From Byssochlamys sp. IMV 00236 (lineage: Eukaryota; Ascomycota; Eurotiomycetes; Eurotiales; Thermoascaceae), in contig MSJH02000504.1 of the NCBI GenBank assembly GCA_001931875.2, positions 124,001-188,000 on the forward strand: 64,000 nt of DNA, read 5' to 3'. A program made the position numbers and the translations under genes. The notes under the pieces were generated by a model, which had not been told where the DNA came from, searched no databases, and was given only the letters and a program-made list of their open reading frames with translations. Positions 1 to 10,519 of this stretch are shown in pieces; the stretch's first letter is position 1; each line of letters opens with the position of its first letter.

Positions 1-848
1 GCCGTGTGAGCTATGGTTTCTGGGTACTGCGAAGGCAAGGGCACCCTGACGCTGCTGTTAAATATCTCACGTGCTGTCCTGGAAGCGTGTACTATGGGAT
101 CTGGCACGGTGAGGACAATTTTGATGATACGCCTTCTGTCGTGAGGATCTTCCAAAATCTCAAAACTGGCCGGTATCCGTTCGTATTCGAACATCATGCG
201 GCCGCATTTGGTCTCGCAGAGAGCAATGCTCCTCAGATATCAACGAGAGGTATACGATAGACGCACGATGTTAAATTTCAATGTGGTAACAATGGGATAG
301 GCAATACGAAAAGAAAGTTATACGCGGAGAGCTCTATCTCATCCGAGTCGTCCGAGAGTGAGCCTTCCGATATTCTACCTTCAGGGACCCGCACGCTACC
401 TCGAGACAAAAGGAAAAGGCCGTTACAAAAGCAAGATGGGAGCCGTCCCTCCCTGAAATCTCTATTACAGCGACTCCGATCTTCTCCACCCATACAGAAT
501 AGCGGAAAGGTAGTCGTTGATCCGAAAATTCCAGAAGACTTCTACTTCCGTTTTATCTCATCCGGAAACGAGACGCTGCGGTTACGTCGTATCAAAGACT
601 GTTACACGGCAAAGTACACAGTGAAAAACCTTTTCGAAGATGCAACTGAAGTGTTCAGCTTCTTCGACAAGATGTCAGAAGTCCGTTGCTTGAGCTTCAA
701 GTTGAAGGACTCTGATACATGCATGTATTATGTCCTGAATGCCAATGAACTCGATTTCCAAATGTTACTGCATGGGATCATGAAAGCTATACAATCAAAT
801 GAGGAACAGCCAACTTGGTCTGTTGAGGTCAGATATGTCGACTATTGA
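1..848 (+). CDS. Partial orphan protein, paralogue of the gene at 2425-3612 (5' end outside window)
   Basis: I do not recognise the family. The frame is open from the left edge (codons start at 3) to a TAG at 258-260, then open again in the same frame to the stop at 846-848. A 51-nt intron, 250-300 (GTATAC...GATAG, with a TAAC branch-like site), removes the stop and keeps the frame, so I read exons 1..249 and 301..848. The C-terminal ~85 residues (NLFEDATEVFSFFDK, then YYVLNANELDF) align in order with the C-terminus of the next gene (ELFERATTFFRLLDK, RYLFKGANEEF). The N-terminal part (GSVYYGIWHGEDNFDDT) matches its GVSFYKAWLYGNTYDT segment more loosely. A serine-rich basic linker joins the two parts. 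If the intron is not real, this is a pseudogene with one nonsense codon. No catalytic motif, signal peptide or membrane segment is visible. Confidence 0.5.
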
Positions 849-1207
849 GGTCAGATACGTCCACACCACGGGCATATTCCAAAGAAAAGGTGGTCCGTCT
901 TAAGTTTGCAAATAGTGAAGTTCGTGATAGTCGCACTAGCTAGTTTTTACCTCCCAGTCTCTAATATGAGAAATATTATACTACAACTTCACCCAACATC
1001 AGCAGAAGGTATAAAATGACGTTACCATACTATGCTATATGATCTTCTTAGTACTCCATAGAAGGCTCGTGTGTGTTCTCACGGACATTGTCTTATACTC
1101 CATGTACAGAGTAAATCACGTATGCTTAAAGTAGAGTAACCGGTCTGAACCGAGCTCTTGGTGAATATCTACTGGTTGTCATTCACTAAAGGCTTAGCAC
1201 TATAGTA

Positions 1208-1244
1208 TCTTTCTTCCCTTCAATCTTACCTTAACCTTCGAGAT
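1208..1244 (+). repeat. Imperfect direct repeat, copy A (copy B at 2116-2151)
   Basis: A 36-nt core beginning TCTTTCTTCCCTTCAATC and ending CTTCGAGA recurs at 2116-2151. The two copies differ at two positions, both C/T transitions. Weaker similarity continues about 45 nt upstream (CTGGTT, CATTCACTA, ACACTAT). Copy B lies ~270 nt before the ATG at 2425, so copy A is probably a duplicated fragment of that upstream region. Confidence 0.6.
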
Positions 1245-2115
1245 GTACAGAATCTAAGCGTCTAGTCCAGGGTATTACTTGACATAATATTTTCCCCGAA
1301 AAGCTTTAGCTAAGGGGTATTTCGACCTTAATATTACCGGCTACAATGAGTTAAATACTATAATAGCTTATTAAACCCCCAGAGAGTTTTTCGGCGAGTA
1401 ATACTGAATCTAGAGGCTAGCGGCCTAAATAGGCCAAAGACACAAAGTGTAAAAGCAAAGAACGTATTTTCCTGTTTACGTAGCAGGGTAGCTACTTACA
1501 TTCTAGAGTACATATAGCTAGAGCGACAAAGGTTAGCAGTATTTCTAGAGCTATAGCTACTAGAAATCTGGAATACTCATAGACTAGTGATATATAATAT
1601 GAACCCTTCTTATAATAACTTCAAAAAGGCATTATATAAGTAAACTAGGCCTAGAAGAAAATCTATAGCCTATGAAAGTAAAGGAAAGTAGTCAAAATAC
1701 TATATTATAGTAGGTAACTTTACCTAGTATTAGACGAGGACAGCAAATCTAGCCCCTAGACTGCTATCGCGATACTATCTGGGAGCGAAGCTCGCTGAGC
1801 TTAAATTCTCTAACAACTAGCCTAACCTGTTTATCTCTGTGGGTAGAGCTAGAGGGCATGGGAGAAACCCGACAGGAGGCTTGCACGTAGGCAGGCTCTG
1901 ACATACTATAAAATAGCCAACATAGTATTTTTAGGTGTTCATAACTATGCTTAGATATTTAATAAACTAATCAATTTATAGTTGAAATGGCTGTGTTTTA
2001 AGATACCGATACACCTATCGTGTATCAGATGAGATTGTGCACCAGACACTTAGATCCTGCTGGTTCATGTCGCCATTCACTAGAAGCAGTGAAGCATAAC
2101 ACTATTTTTCTTTGT

Positions 2116-2151
2116 TCTTTCTTCCCTTCAATCTCACCTTAATCTTCGAGA
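2116..2151 (+). repeat. Imperfect direct repeat, copy B, upstream of the 395-aa orphan gene
   Basis: Partner of the 1208-1244 element (34 of 36 positions identical). It sits in the 5' flank of the gene starting at 2425, so it may mark a promoter or leader segment shared by the paralogous family. Confidence 0.6.
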
Positions 2152-2424
2152 CACACAAACACAACCCGGAGAAAAAATCAAAACTTCTACACCTCGACCA
2201 AGTCTCCAGGAGAACTACGCGAGGAACAGCGAGGTTTGAACTGGTCCTAGTGTGAAAAGAACGACCCACGTTTCTATGAGGCAGGAAGGATCTACTGTTC
2301 AGGTAAAGTTGCTCAAGCGGTGCCATCGGACGATAAGTAGCGGGACAATCAGCTTATAATAAGCCATTAGTGACTCACTTGAACTTCTAGTCGCAGAGAC
2401 ACACCAGTCATATCGATCCCGAAG

Positions 2425-3612
2425 ATGGAAACAAGAACCGAGATTGGACTGCTCAGTCCATTCTCTCCGATGTTCGGTTTCGCGAAACGTAACGCTGATA
2501 TCCAAGACAGCAAGGTCAAGGATGAGTTCTCAGAAAGCTCACTGTCATCTATAGACAGTGAGATCTTCTCGACCCCAGAGAACATAACCACCGAAAACAT
2601 CAGCTGGATACAGAAACTATGCTCGGGTTCACTCCATCAGGGCGCCCAGCCAGTTCCTTGGCGGCTCGCCGATCATCTTCTTCTCATGATCAAGGAATGG
2701 CATGAGGCTTACCCCAAGCATATACCTCCAGCAGCTCTGAGGGTGCGTGATGTTTCTCGGGATTGGAGAGTATTCGACAAAAACGGAGAGAAAGCGTCTA
2801 TGAGCGTATTGGAATTCTCCAGTCCGCTTCGTTACAAGATGTTGGTACTCCATGTATCAAATGCTGCAGACAGATTCGTTGCGGTTGTATACAACCAGAA
2901 GGGCGTGAGTTTCTATAAGGCATGGCTTTATGGTAACACGTACGACACCGAGATATGTGCCATAAGAGTCCATGATGGACACTCCGAAAACGTTTTCGGT
3001 TCTGCTTCCTTGAGAGAATTACTTTTACTCGCTAGAGAAAAACTACCCACCAGGAACGCTAGTTCATCCGCCGCGGCGCTGCCCAAAGATCTCATACAAG
3101 CTAATACAACGCCACTTCCAGTGGGGATGGGATCCGAGGAGATCCATCACGTTCTGCAAAGAGATCGAAACGTACGGGACTCTGTACGGGATTCTGCTGC
3201 CAATGCATTTGACTCCGACCACACATCAGCAAAGCCGCGGAGGTCGACAAGAACCAAAAAGGGAGTCAAAAAGGCTGTTAGCAAGCCGTGCGAGACAGCA
3301 GACGAGAGCTGCTTTCCGATCGGAAAAGTGATTATGAGACTGGTTGCTCAGAATCCAGAGATTACAAGATGTTTCCCATTGGATGTATGCAGAACGTCCA
3401 GTGAGTTATTCGAGAGAGCTACAACCTTTTTTCGCCTTCTGGACAAAAAAGTTCACGTTGACGTGCTCAGTTGCTCGATCGCGGCCGGGGCTGAGCGTCG
3501 CTACTTGTTCAAAGGGGCGAACGAAGAGTTCACCATCTTTGTTGAAGATTTGAAGGATCTCGCGAACAGAAGCACCGAGAAACTGACGATTAGCGTCTTT
3601 TGTGTAAGATGA
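2425..3612 (+). CDS. Orphan 395-residue protein, single exon
   Basis: A single ATG-initiated exon encodes 395 residues. I do not recognise a named family. Three regions can be seen. Residues ~1-60 are acidic and serine-rich. Residues ~60-215 look like a folded N-terminal domain (WRLADHLLLMIKEWHEAYP, then RFVAVVYNQKGVSFYKAWLYG). A basic, disordered linker follows (RRSTRTKKGVKKA), then a ~90-residue C-terminal domain (residues ~295-395) shared with the partial gene at the left window edge. There is no signal peptide or membrane segment, so it is probably intracellular; the basic linker could be a nuclear localisation signal. The tandem paralogue and AT-rich flank suggest a fast-evolving, lineage-restricted family. 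Codon use looks normal. Confidence 0.7.
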   Translation: METRTEIGLLSPFSPMFGFAKRNADIQDSKVKDEFSESSLSSIDSEIFSTPENITTENISWIQKLCSGSLHQGAQPVPWRLADHLLLMIKEWHEAYPKHIPPAALRVRDVSRDWRVFDKNGEKASMSVLEFSSPLRYKMLVLHVSNAADRFVAVVYNQKGVSFYKAWLYGNTYDTEICAIRVHDGHSENVFGSASLRELLLLAREKLPTRNASSSAAALPKDLIQANTTPLPVGMGSEEIHHVLQRDRNVRDSVRDSAANAFDSDHTSAKPRRSTRTKKGVKKAVSKPCETADESCFPIGKVIMRLVAQNPEITRCFPLDVCRTSSELFERATTFFRLLDKKVHVDVLSCSIAAGAERRYLFKGANEEFTIFVEDLKDLANRSTEKLTISVFCVR

Positions 3613-4372
3613 TATGTTGCAGAACTTACGGATTCTATTCCCGAGGACGAACATTTGTCGCTGGATGGCTGTGATCGCGTGACCGGGCTGTGGCGAAAAC
3701 GGAATATTTGTTTAAGATGTCTTTGGGTTGTTGGATAGCAAGGGAGGTATGACTGCTTGTGAGCATGACAGACGCTGAAATTCGAAATAGCTGCGACTCG
3801 AGAAGGGGACCGAGGTTTGGAAGCTGTGGACCAATGTGTTGTCGTGATGAAACGTTGAAGTGTATGGTCAGTGTGTGCTTAACATATAGCACCAAGTGGA
3901 CGGAGATCATCCCCAAATGATGAAGTCTTCCGTCCGCACTGTTTGTCTTTCTTCCTTCTTACAGCCCAAGATTGTTTATCAGTGATGCTCGCCTATTGCG
4001 TCTGAAGTGCAGAAGGCATGGCTGTCAAATAGACAGTGAAGGTATCTTTAGCTGATACAGTTAGCTTATGAACTACTATTAGTAAGAATGATTCCAGCAA
4101 TTTCTGGACGAACGAGGATCTAGTAAGTCTCCAACGTGACAATCGCTGCTGAATGATGCCAATGATGTCGCTTTTATCGTTGTTTTGAGGTTGTAGTTTA
4201 GGTATCCAAGTGACCATTGGCCTACGCTGCTGACTAAGTAAGTCACCGACCACGTGGTCTGGGGAACGAAGCGACAATCCCAAACCGCTTGGAGCTTCAG
4301 CAACAGGAGAACCAGTGCGTCAGAGCATTCGATAGTCAGCCATGCTCCGATTATGAACTGGTCGGCTGTTCA
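3613..4372. other. Intergenic region, 3' flank of the orphan gene and 5' flank of GPI2
   Basis: Short ORFs on the minus strand here have no coding character. The frame of GPI2 extends upstream of its first ATG to a TTG at 4289, but no ATG occurs in that extension, so I treat it as leader. No other structure seen. Confidence 0.5.
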
Positions 4373-5964
4373 ATGGCTCCCCTGCCAAGTACATCACCTC
4401 CCCTCCCTCCTCCGGTACCCGTCGAGACTCATCCGAACAGAGCTGGCGGACTGAAACATCAGCGAGCCTTGCCGGATCCTAACCGCCTTGCTCCAGAAGA
4501 TGCATACTATGCGCATTCTCCTCCCCGATTAAGATCTAGGGTTGGCACCGACCGCGCAAATTACCGTGCTGTTAATGGTGTCGCTGCTAATTCTGGCACA
4601 TCTGCTACTCTGAGACCACCATCAACGGTTCCCAACGCCGAGGCAGCTAAGGAGCTGAGGTCTGTGAGGGCCTCCAGCAGGCGACGACGTCGGAAGGGAG
4701 CATGGAAGAAATTGCTCTGGGTCAAGCAGTCATGTATGCGATTCAAACTGGACCTGTCTTTGAAGTTCTCACACTGACCTTATACGAACTAGACCCTGAT
4801 AACTACACCGATACCGAAACCTTCCTAGATCATCTCCAGCGGAATCCCCGGCTTCGACCCTATGACTTCTGGCCTCTCGTCGCCGATTCCACAGTTATTG
4901 TCCAGCATGTCTGCTCGGTAGTAATATTTGTATGCTGCTTCGTGGGTATTGTCCAGGAACGGGTAAGCCCAGTCACCGTTGTCAGTTGGGGCAGTGTCGG
5001 GACGGTTTTAGGATGGTTTCTTTGGGACTATTGGGTCTGGAAGGAACAAGAGGAAGCCACATTAGCACACATTGCCGAAGGAAGTTCAGACGGTGAAGAC
5101 GGTTCCAGCTCCAGCTCTGCAGCCAGCTCTTTGCACCCAGTTGGTGCTGGCTCCCAAGAGAATGGTAGCAAAGAACGAGTGCATGGCCTTGGTTTAAACC
5201 TATCCGTGACAGATGCTGGCCGACGCAATGCGGATCTGAATGGGAACTCCCGCAATGCATCCTCTATCTCGTTGCAATCGCTCTATCCCTCTTTTCCTGC
5301 AGGCACGCAAGGAGGGCCCAGTTCTAACGCAAATGTATACTATGAGATGAGCAAATCATTGCTTATATCCTCACGAAAAAGACAGAGGCTGACGACTGTC
5401 AAATCGGCCATGCTTATCTACTGTGCATTACTGGGCCTTAGCCCCATACTCAAGTCTCTCACGAAGTCCACCGCTAGCGATTCGATATGGGCAATGAGCT
5501 GCTGGTTGATGATCATCAACATTTTCTCCTTCGATTATGGAAGCGGTGAAGGTGCGGGTGCTACGAAGTTTCCTGCTTCGCTCTCCACAAATGCAGCTTT
5601 GATGGCATCGACGGTGCTGGCTTCCCGCTTGCCATCCACAACTCACGTGTTTAGCCTGACGCTCTTTTCTATAGAGGTGTTCGGTCTCTTCCCGGTATTC
5701 CGTCGCCAGCTCCGGCATATCTCATGGACTGGGCACCTGTTCCTGACCTTTATACTGGTGATCGCCGCAGGAGGGGGCGTAGGAGTCACTCTGCGAGGTG
5801 GCGGTTGGACTGCTGCCATCGTCGGATCTATCTTAGGGAGCATTTTGACTGCCCTTGCTATGGGTGGATGCAGCTGGTGGCTTATCAGCCTTCAGAAATA
5901 TAAAAACGTTGTGACTGGGCCGTGGGATCCTGCACGCCCTATTTTACGACGGCACTGGAATTGA
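4373..5964 (+). CDS. gpi2: GPI2/PIG-C subunit of the GPI-GlcNAc transferase complex
   Basis: Exons 4373..4733 and 4793..5964 give 510 residues. The 59-nt intron (GTATGC...CTAG, branch CTGAC) joins the frames to create the family hallmark KQSYPDNYTD. PIG-C/Gpi2 is an integral ER subunit of the complex that transfers GlcNAc from UDP-GlcNAc to phosphatidylinositol, the first step of GPI-anchor synthesis. After a proline- and arginine-rich cytosolic N-terminus (~residues 1-115) come LWVKQSYPDNYTD and the DFWPLVADSTVIVQH stretch. Several membrane spans follow, interrupted by a long serine-rich loop (ca. 200-300), then a hydrophobic C-terminal half ending in a short basic tail. The start is the first ATG of the frame (MAPLPS). 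The N-terminus and internal loop make it longer than animal PIG-C, as is usual in filamentous fungi. Confidence 0.93.
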
Positions 5965-7835
5965 TGTGGAGCACATGCATAGGCTTCCGGCGTTGGTTCA
6001 TTTTTACTATACCCCTGGTCGACATAGTACTTTGTGGGATTTCTATGTACATTATCAGTTATCCATCTAGAGAATATACGCGACGGTTGAGTCACATCGT
6101 CAATCAGGTCAAGTTCTAGGGTCAGCCGCCGCCCCTTCAAGCAATACTCGATTTCAAGTATCTCCTTAGCTGAACTGGATCCCAAACGGCTCAGCATATG
6201 CCAAAGCAGCGATGACTACATTCAACACTACCTTTTCGAGGTACTCTCGGACGCTGTTATGCTTTGCCTTTGCCGTCGCGTTGTTTTCTCTCTGTGCGCT
6301 TTTGATCAGACTAGCCTTGGTGATATTTATGGGACCCGACTTGTCTATATGCTGAATGCTTATATAGAGCTACTGCGCTTGGGCTGCCCCATACGATGTT
6401 CATGGTTTGTCATGTTATGCTAAGCTACGTGCTCTGTCTGGGAATAGCCGCAAATGATTCTGCCTTTATCTACCAGGAACAAAGCTATTTTGAGATACTT
6501 TGTCCGTACATTGTCAGAAGGGACTATTTGTGAAAGTATATCGCCTATAAGAAAGCCCTTCATTAGTTGCAGAAGCTCGCGAAGGAACTCGAGTGATGAA
6601 ATTGGAGGCCTTGCGATGAACGAATATCCCTCAGGAAATATGCGCCTGCTAAATAGCATTCAACTTGAATTGTCCGAATCTTCCGCTGGTGACGATAGAA
6701 GATATCTGCACGCGTTAACAATTCCAGATATTGAGTCACCCTTCAAATTAGAAGCGAATATGTTATATGATTACTTCCTGGGTCAGTGCGAGAAGCGGTT
6801 CAAACTGTGTTGACTGGAACCCGATCAGGGTGCCAATGTAAAGTTTCCTCACAAAGGGCCAATTCGAAGAGGCTTTTCTCCACAGATAATAGCTTTATTT
6901 GAGAGAGACTTTGGCCGTCTTGACGCGCAATAATTAGCTCAAGCTTCTATCCACATACTCTGTTGAATATACTTGATGCTAATATGGGATGCTAAGCGTA
7001 GGTGCATCCATACTAACATACAGAAGGGGCAATATATTCAGTTCATGATGAATAGAAAAGATAATAAAAGAACCACGTAGTTCCTATTACCGTATAGAAG
7101 TTGACCGGCAATTGATTTTTGTAGTGTCTAGGAAGTGCGCGTAGGGCTGGAATGTGGGTAAGGATTGGAATGTGAAGGTAAGTGGTATGTGGTCCTACAC
7201 GGGACTTATTCCAGTCTTCGCCATCAATGAAGCATTAAAAGACTCTATGTACTCAGGTGATGTCCAGAATAGCAAATCAAAAGATGTGAATTGCTTATAT
7301 TAGGAGACTCTCTGTGACTGGCCGAGATCCTTTATCTGAAGGTCACAATCCGGACGGAGTTTACCAAGTTGAAGTATCAAGTTTCCGCATGTCTCAGGCT
7401 CCCTGCTTTTTTTTTCTGGATCCACGGGAGATCTGCAACATAGATATGTTGAAAAAAAGGTTTCCGAAGTACCACTTATGTCCCCAGGGGGGCAGGATAA
7501 TTGATACCTGAGAATGGACTAACGACAGCAAAATAATCTTGCCTGCCAGCCATCCAGCCAGCCCTGCGAAAATATTGAAGTCACGGGTTTACCTACCAAT
7601 ATGTTATCAAGCGAGTCTTTGTGCCTTTCACTTCATCTTGTTCACAAAGCCTTTTGTGTACTTGTTAAGGGAGTCAATTGAGAGTGTCACTTAGAGGAAC
7701 AGAAAGAGTCATCACACTTCATTTAAAAAGCTATCGTGAGCGTGTGTGTGTGCTTCTCTTCTGTTCCTCAAATTCCCTTACTGTGATAAATATCCTCATT
7801 TTCGGTCATTTTGATAGTGTATGTCACACTCCAAG
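5965..7835. other. Intergenic region with one doubtful ORF
   Basis: 1.9 kb between GPI2 and the first chitinase. The only ATG-initiated ORF of note is 6454-6813 (listed separately). Bases 7540-7835 would be the promoter and leader of the chitinase gene. No repeat or RNA gene recognised. Confidence 0.5.
6454..6813 (+). CDS. Doubtful small ORF, 119 residues
   Basis: ATG-initiated, uninterrupted ORF with no recognisable domain, signal peptide or membrane segment. It has a serine/arginine-rich stretch (SCRSSRRNSSDE) followed by a mixed acidic and hydrophobic C-terminus that could fold. There is no paralogue in the window. It could be an orphan gene or a chance ORF in a long intergenic region. 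Confidence 0.2.
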   Translation: MILPLSTRNKAILRYFVRTLSEGTICESISPIRKPFISCRSSRRNSSDEIGGLAMNEYPSGNMRLLNSIQLELSESSAGDDRRYLHALTIPDIESPFKLEANMLYDYFLGQCEKRFKLC

Positions 7836-9341
7836 ATGTTCATATTTCTCGCACTGGGCCTCTTAGTGGGCCAGGCTACGGCTCTGAGATTCGTCATGTA
7901 TATCGATCAGTAAGTCAATCCAGCATGAAATTTACAAGATATCCAGTCTAATAAATGATTTAGGTACCACGTAACGGACCTCCCCGATAGTTCGCAGACC
8001 ACAGGCATTACTCATGCCATCATGGGATTTGCAAACTCGACCCTATTCACAAGCGATCCAACGGGACAGTATACGCCGTTTCAGTCCGTGTCCTCGATGC
8101 GTAGCCGTTTCTCCAAGGATACAAAGATCATGATAGCTATTGGAGGATGGGGTGATACCTCTGGTTTCTCCGCAGGAGCCAAGGATGATGCGTCGAGGAC
8201 TCTCTATGCAAAGAATGTCGCCGCGATGCTGGAATCCGTCGGGGCAGATGGTGTTGGTATGGCTTCATATGAAAGAATTAAGGTTTTAAAGTCGAAGAGA
8301 AAATAGACTGACAAAACGATAGACATCGACTGGGAATACCCTGGCGGTAACGGACAGGATTACAAACAGATCCCCAATTCCGACAAAGTCTCTGAAATCC
8401 AGACATATCCGCTCTTCCTGCAAGCTCTACGCAAAGCGGTTGGAAAGGACAAATTGATTTCCATCGCTGTTCCAGGCCTTCATCGCGATATGATCGCCTT
8501 TACGAACGAGACGGGTCCAAAGATCTGGCCATCTGTGGACTTTGTCAATGTGATGAGTTACGACCTGATGAACCGCCGTGACAACGTTACCAAGCATCAC
8601 ACTAGCATCCAAGGATCTCTACAAAGCGTCAACAACTACACGGCCATCGGACTGGATCCGGCGAAGGTAAACCTCGGTATCGCTTACTATGCTAAGTGGT
8701 TCACCACCGATCCGAGCTCCGACTGCGCGACGCACCCAATTGGATGCAAGGTCGTTTCGCTCGAGAACCCAGATGGAAGTGACAATGGGAAATCCGGAGC
8801 TCTCACGTTTGAGAAGGCGAATATGGCACCTCCCCCATCCAGTTTGAAGACATCCACGGACGGGACTTGTGGGTTTGACAAAGGCACGAAATGTCCTTCC
8901 GGCCAGTGTTGCAGTCAGTATGGTTCATGGTGAGCAATTATTCCCGGAGCGGTGAATAGGACTACTGCTAACTTGGTTATCATCTCCAGCGGTACCACTT
9001 CTGATTTCTGCAACACTGGGTGCATGTCTGATTATGGAGAGTGCAAAGGCATTTCGATCACGGATTCTTGGCGACGAGCTCAAGAAAACGGAACAACTGA
9101 CAAGGTAGCTGGAGGGCAGTACTACTGGGATAGCGAAGTCAACCTTTTCTGGACATGGGACACGCCGGCTCTGATCACTCAGAAATTCTCAGATATCGTG
9201 GCCGCGAAGAAGCTGGGCGGGGTGATGGCGTGGAGTCTGGGTGAGGATACTTATGACTGGAGCCATCTTGATGCGATGAGGAAGGGTGTGGCAAACAGCA
9301 CGAGCAGCACAAACCGCACCTCAGCGAGGATCATGCACTGA
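7836..9341 (+). CDS. Secreted GH18 chitinase with an internal CBM18 (hevein-type) domain
   Basis: Exons 7836..7909, 7964..8256, 8323..8929 and 8990..9341 give 441 residues. All introns are 54-66 nt GT-AG with clear branch sites. An N-terminal signal peptide (MFIFLALGLLVGQATA) is followed at once by the first barrel strand. The SxGG-type motif is IGGWGD. The catalytic DxxDxDxE motif spans the second splice junction (GVDIDWEYPGG), with Glu127 as the acid/base. A complete CBM18 with the CCSQYGSC core lies at residues ~305-343. It sits after the barrel strand LGIAYYAKWF and before YYWDSE and the last strand (GVMAWSLGED), where GH18 enzymes normally carry their insertion domain. The enzyme should hydrolyse chitin in its own wall, in autolysed hyphae or in other organisms. 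A homologue-type gene lies at 15489. Confidence 0.92.
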
Positions 9342-10519
9342 TGCTGCTGAGCGAGCTTCGTCTTTAAGTTTCTGCTTGACTCTGGGCCCGGGGAAGACAA
9401 TCGTCGAAAGATTTCCCTTGGCTAAGAAATTACTCTGCGGCGTTTAGGCATGTTGGTTTTCCAGTTCATGAGATAGCGGCTGGCTGCTTAATCTGAAAGT
9501 AATGCTGATGTTGATATGATTATTGTCGCGTATGTAGGACGTCTTCTGGTCGAATCAATCACTCGAGCGAAATTTGTCTAGTCCGTAAAATCCTACTGTG
9601 TATCCTATTGCTTCTTCGTGTCTGTTTGTTTTCCGGATATATCTCATGGACACTAGCATCTAGCTTTAGGACATCGAACTGAGAAGAGCGTTTGCAAGCA
9701 TCTAGCCCCTTTATGCAACGCAGAAGGCTCCTAAGGGAATCCTGATTCTCCTGATTTTCCAGTTTAGAACGGGCCAGGACGGACGGAAGGCCAAGCCCAC
9801 ATGGTCCGCTCTCGACGCGGGAGGATGATGGCCCATGCTTCTGTCCAGAGCTTACCATAGAGCAGTCGACTTGCTGTCGGGAGGAGAATGAGATATGGTA
9901 GATACTCCGGAATGGGAGAGTTATCTCGATGAAGATGATGGTATAAGCTAGTGAAGACAGCCCAGAACCAGCCTTGACGATGCCAAGTCCGCCGTTGGCA
10001 AGGATCGCTCAACCAGTCTCTGGCCGCTCGTCCGCCACGAGTCTCGACCAGAGGATGTGACACGCTCCGGTCCACCACCGCCGCAGAGCCAAAATGCACT
10101 TCACAATGTCCAAGATGATCCTCTCCACGCAGAACGTGCCCGGACGGCTAATGGCTTGTGGTATCTCGCTGCAGGACTGGATGTGCCTGTGCTCCACGCA
10201 ATGCCCCGGATGCAGCGTCCATGGGCTGTCAGATGCTTCGTGAAAGGGACACCAGTCTAACTTGGGTAATACGCCCAGACTTTGGTTCCTGATATTGTCC
10301 CCAAACCCTCTACCCTCCGTCTTATATCGGGAGGCAGCTTCTCTCTCTTGACGCTTCTCTTGCTTGCGCCATTCGATCCTTCCCGATGCTGCAGAGGATG
10401 TTGGCGTCAATTCGTCTTCCAAGCGTGTCGCGGCAATACTGGAGTTCCTCGCCATAACCTGCAGTTTATCGCCAGTGATCTTATACCAAAGTAACCTTAG
10501 CGCCATCGCGCATACCACG
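9342..10519. other. Intergenic region with unexplained minus-strand ORFs
   Basis: 1.2 kb between the chitinase stop and the membrane protein start. The minus strand carries overlapping open frames at 9559-9858, 9764-10099 and 10009-10518. The longest (169 residues) lacks a recognisable domain and overlaps the 5' end of the plus-strand gene. The segment W-L-S-D-P...YHHLHRDNSP in 9764-10099 reads like protein but has no continuous gene model. A decayed gene on the minus strand is possible. Confidence 0.3.

Larger units (their letters stand above)
849..2424. other. AT-rich gene-free block, probably a mutated repeat relic
   Basis: No ORF of useful length on either strand. From about 950 to 2000 the sequence is rich in TA, CTAG and TATA steps (for example around 1490-1700), with stops in every frame. 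That texture is typical of repeat DNA degraded by C-to-T mutation in ascomycetes, but I could not identify the original element. The last ~350 bases become ordinary in composition and form the upstream region of the gene at 2425. Confidence 0.5.
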
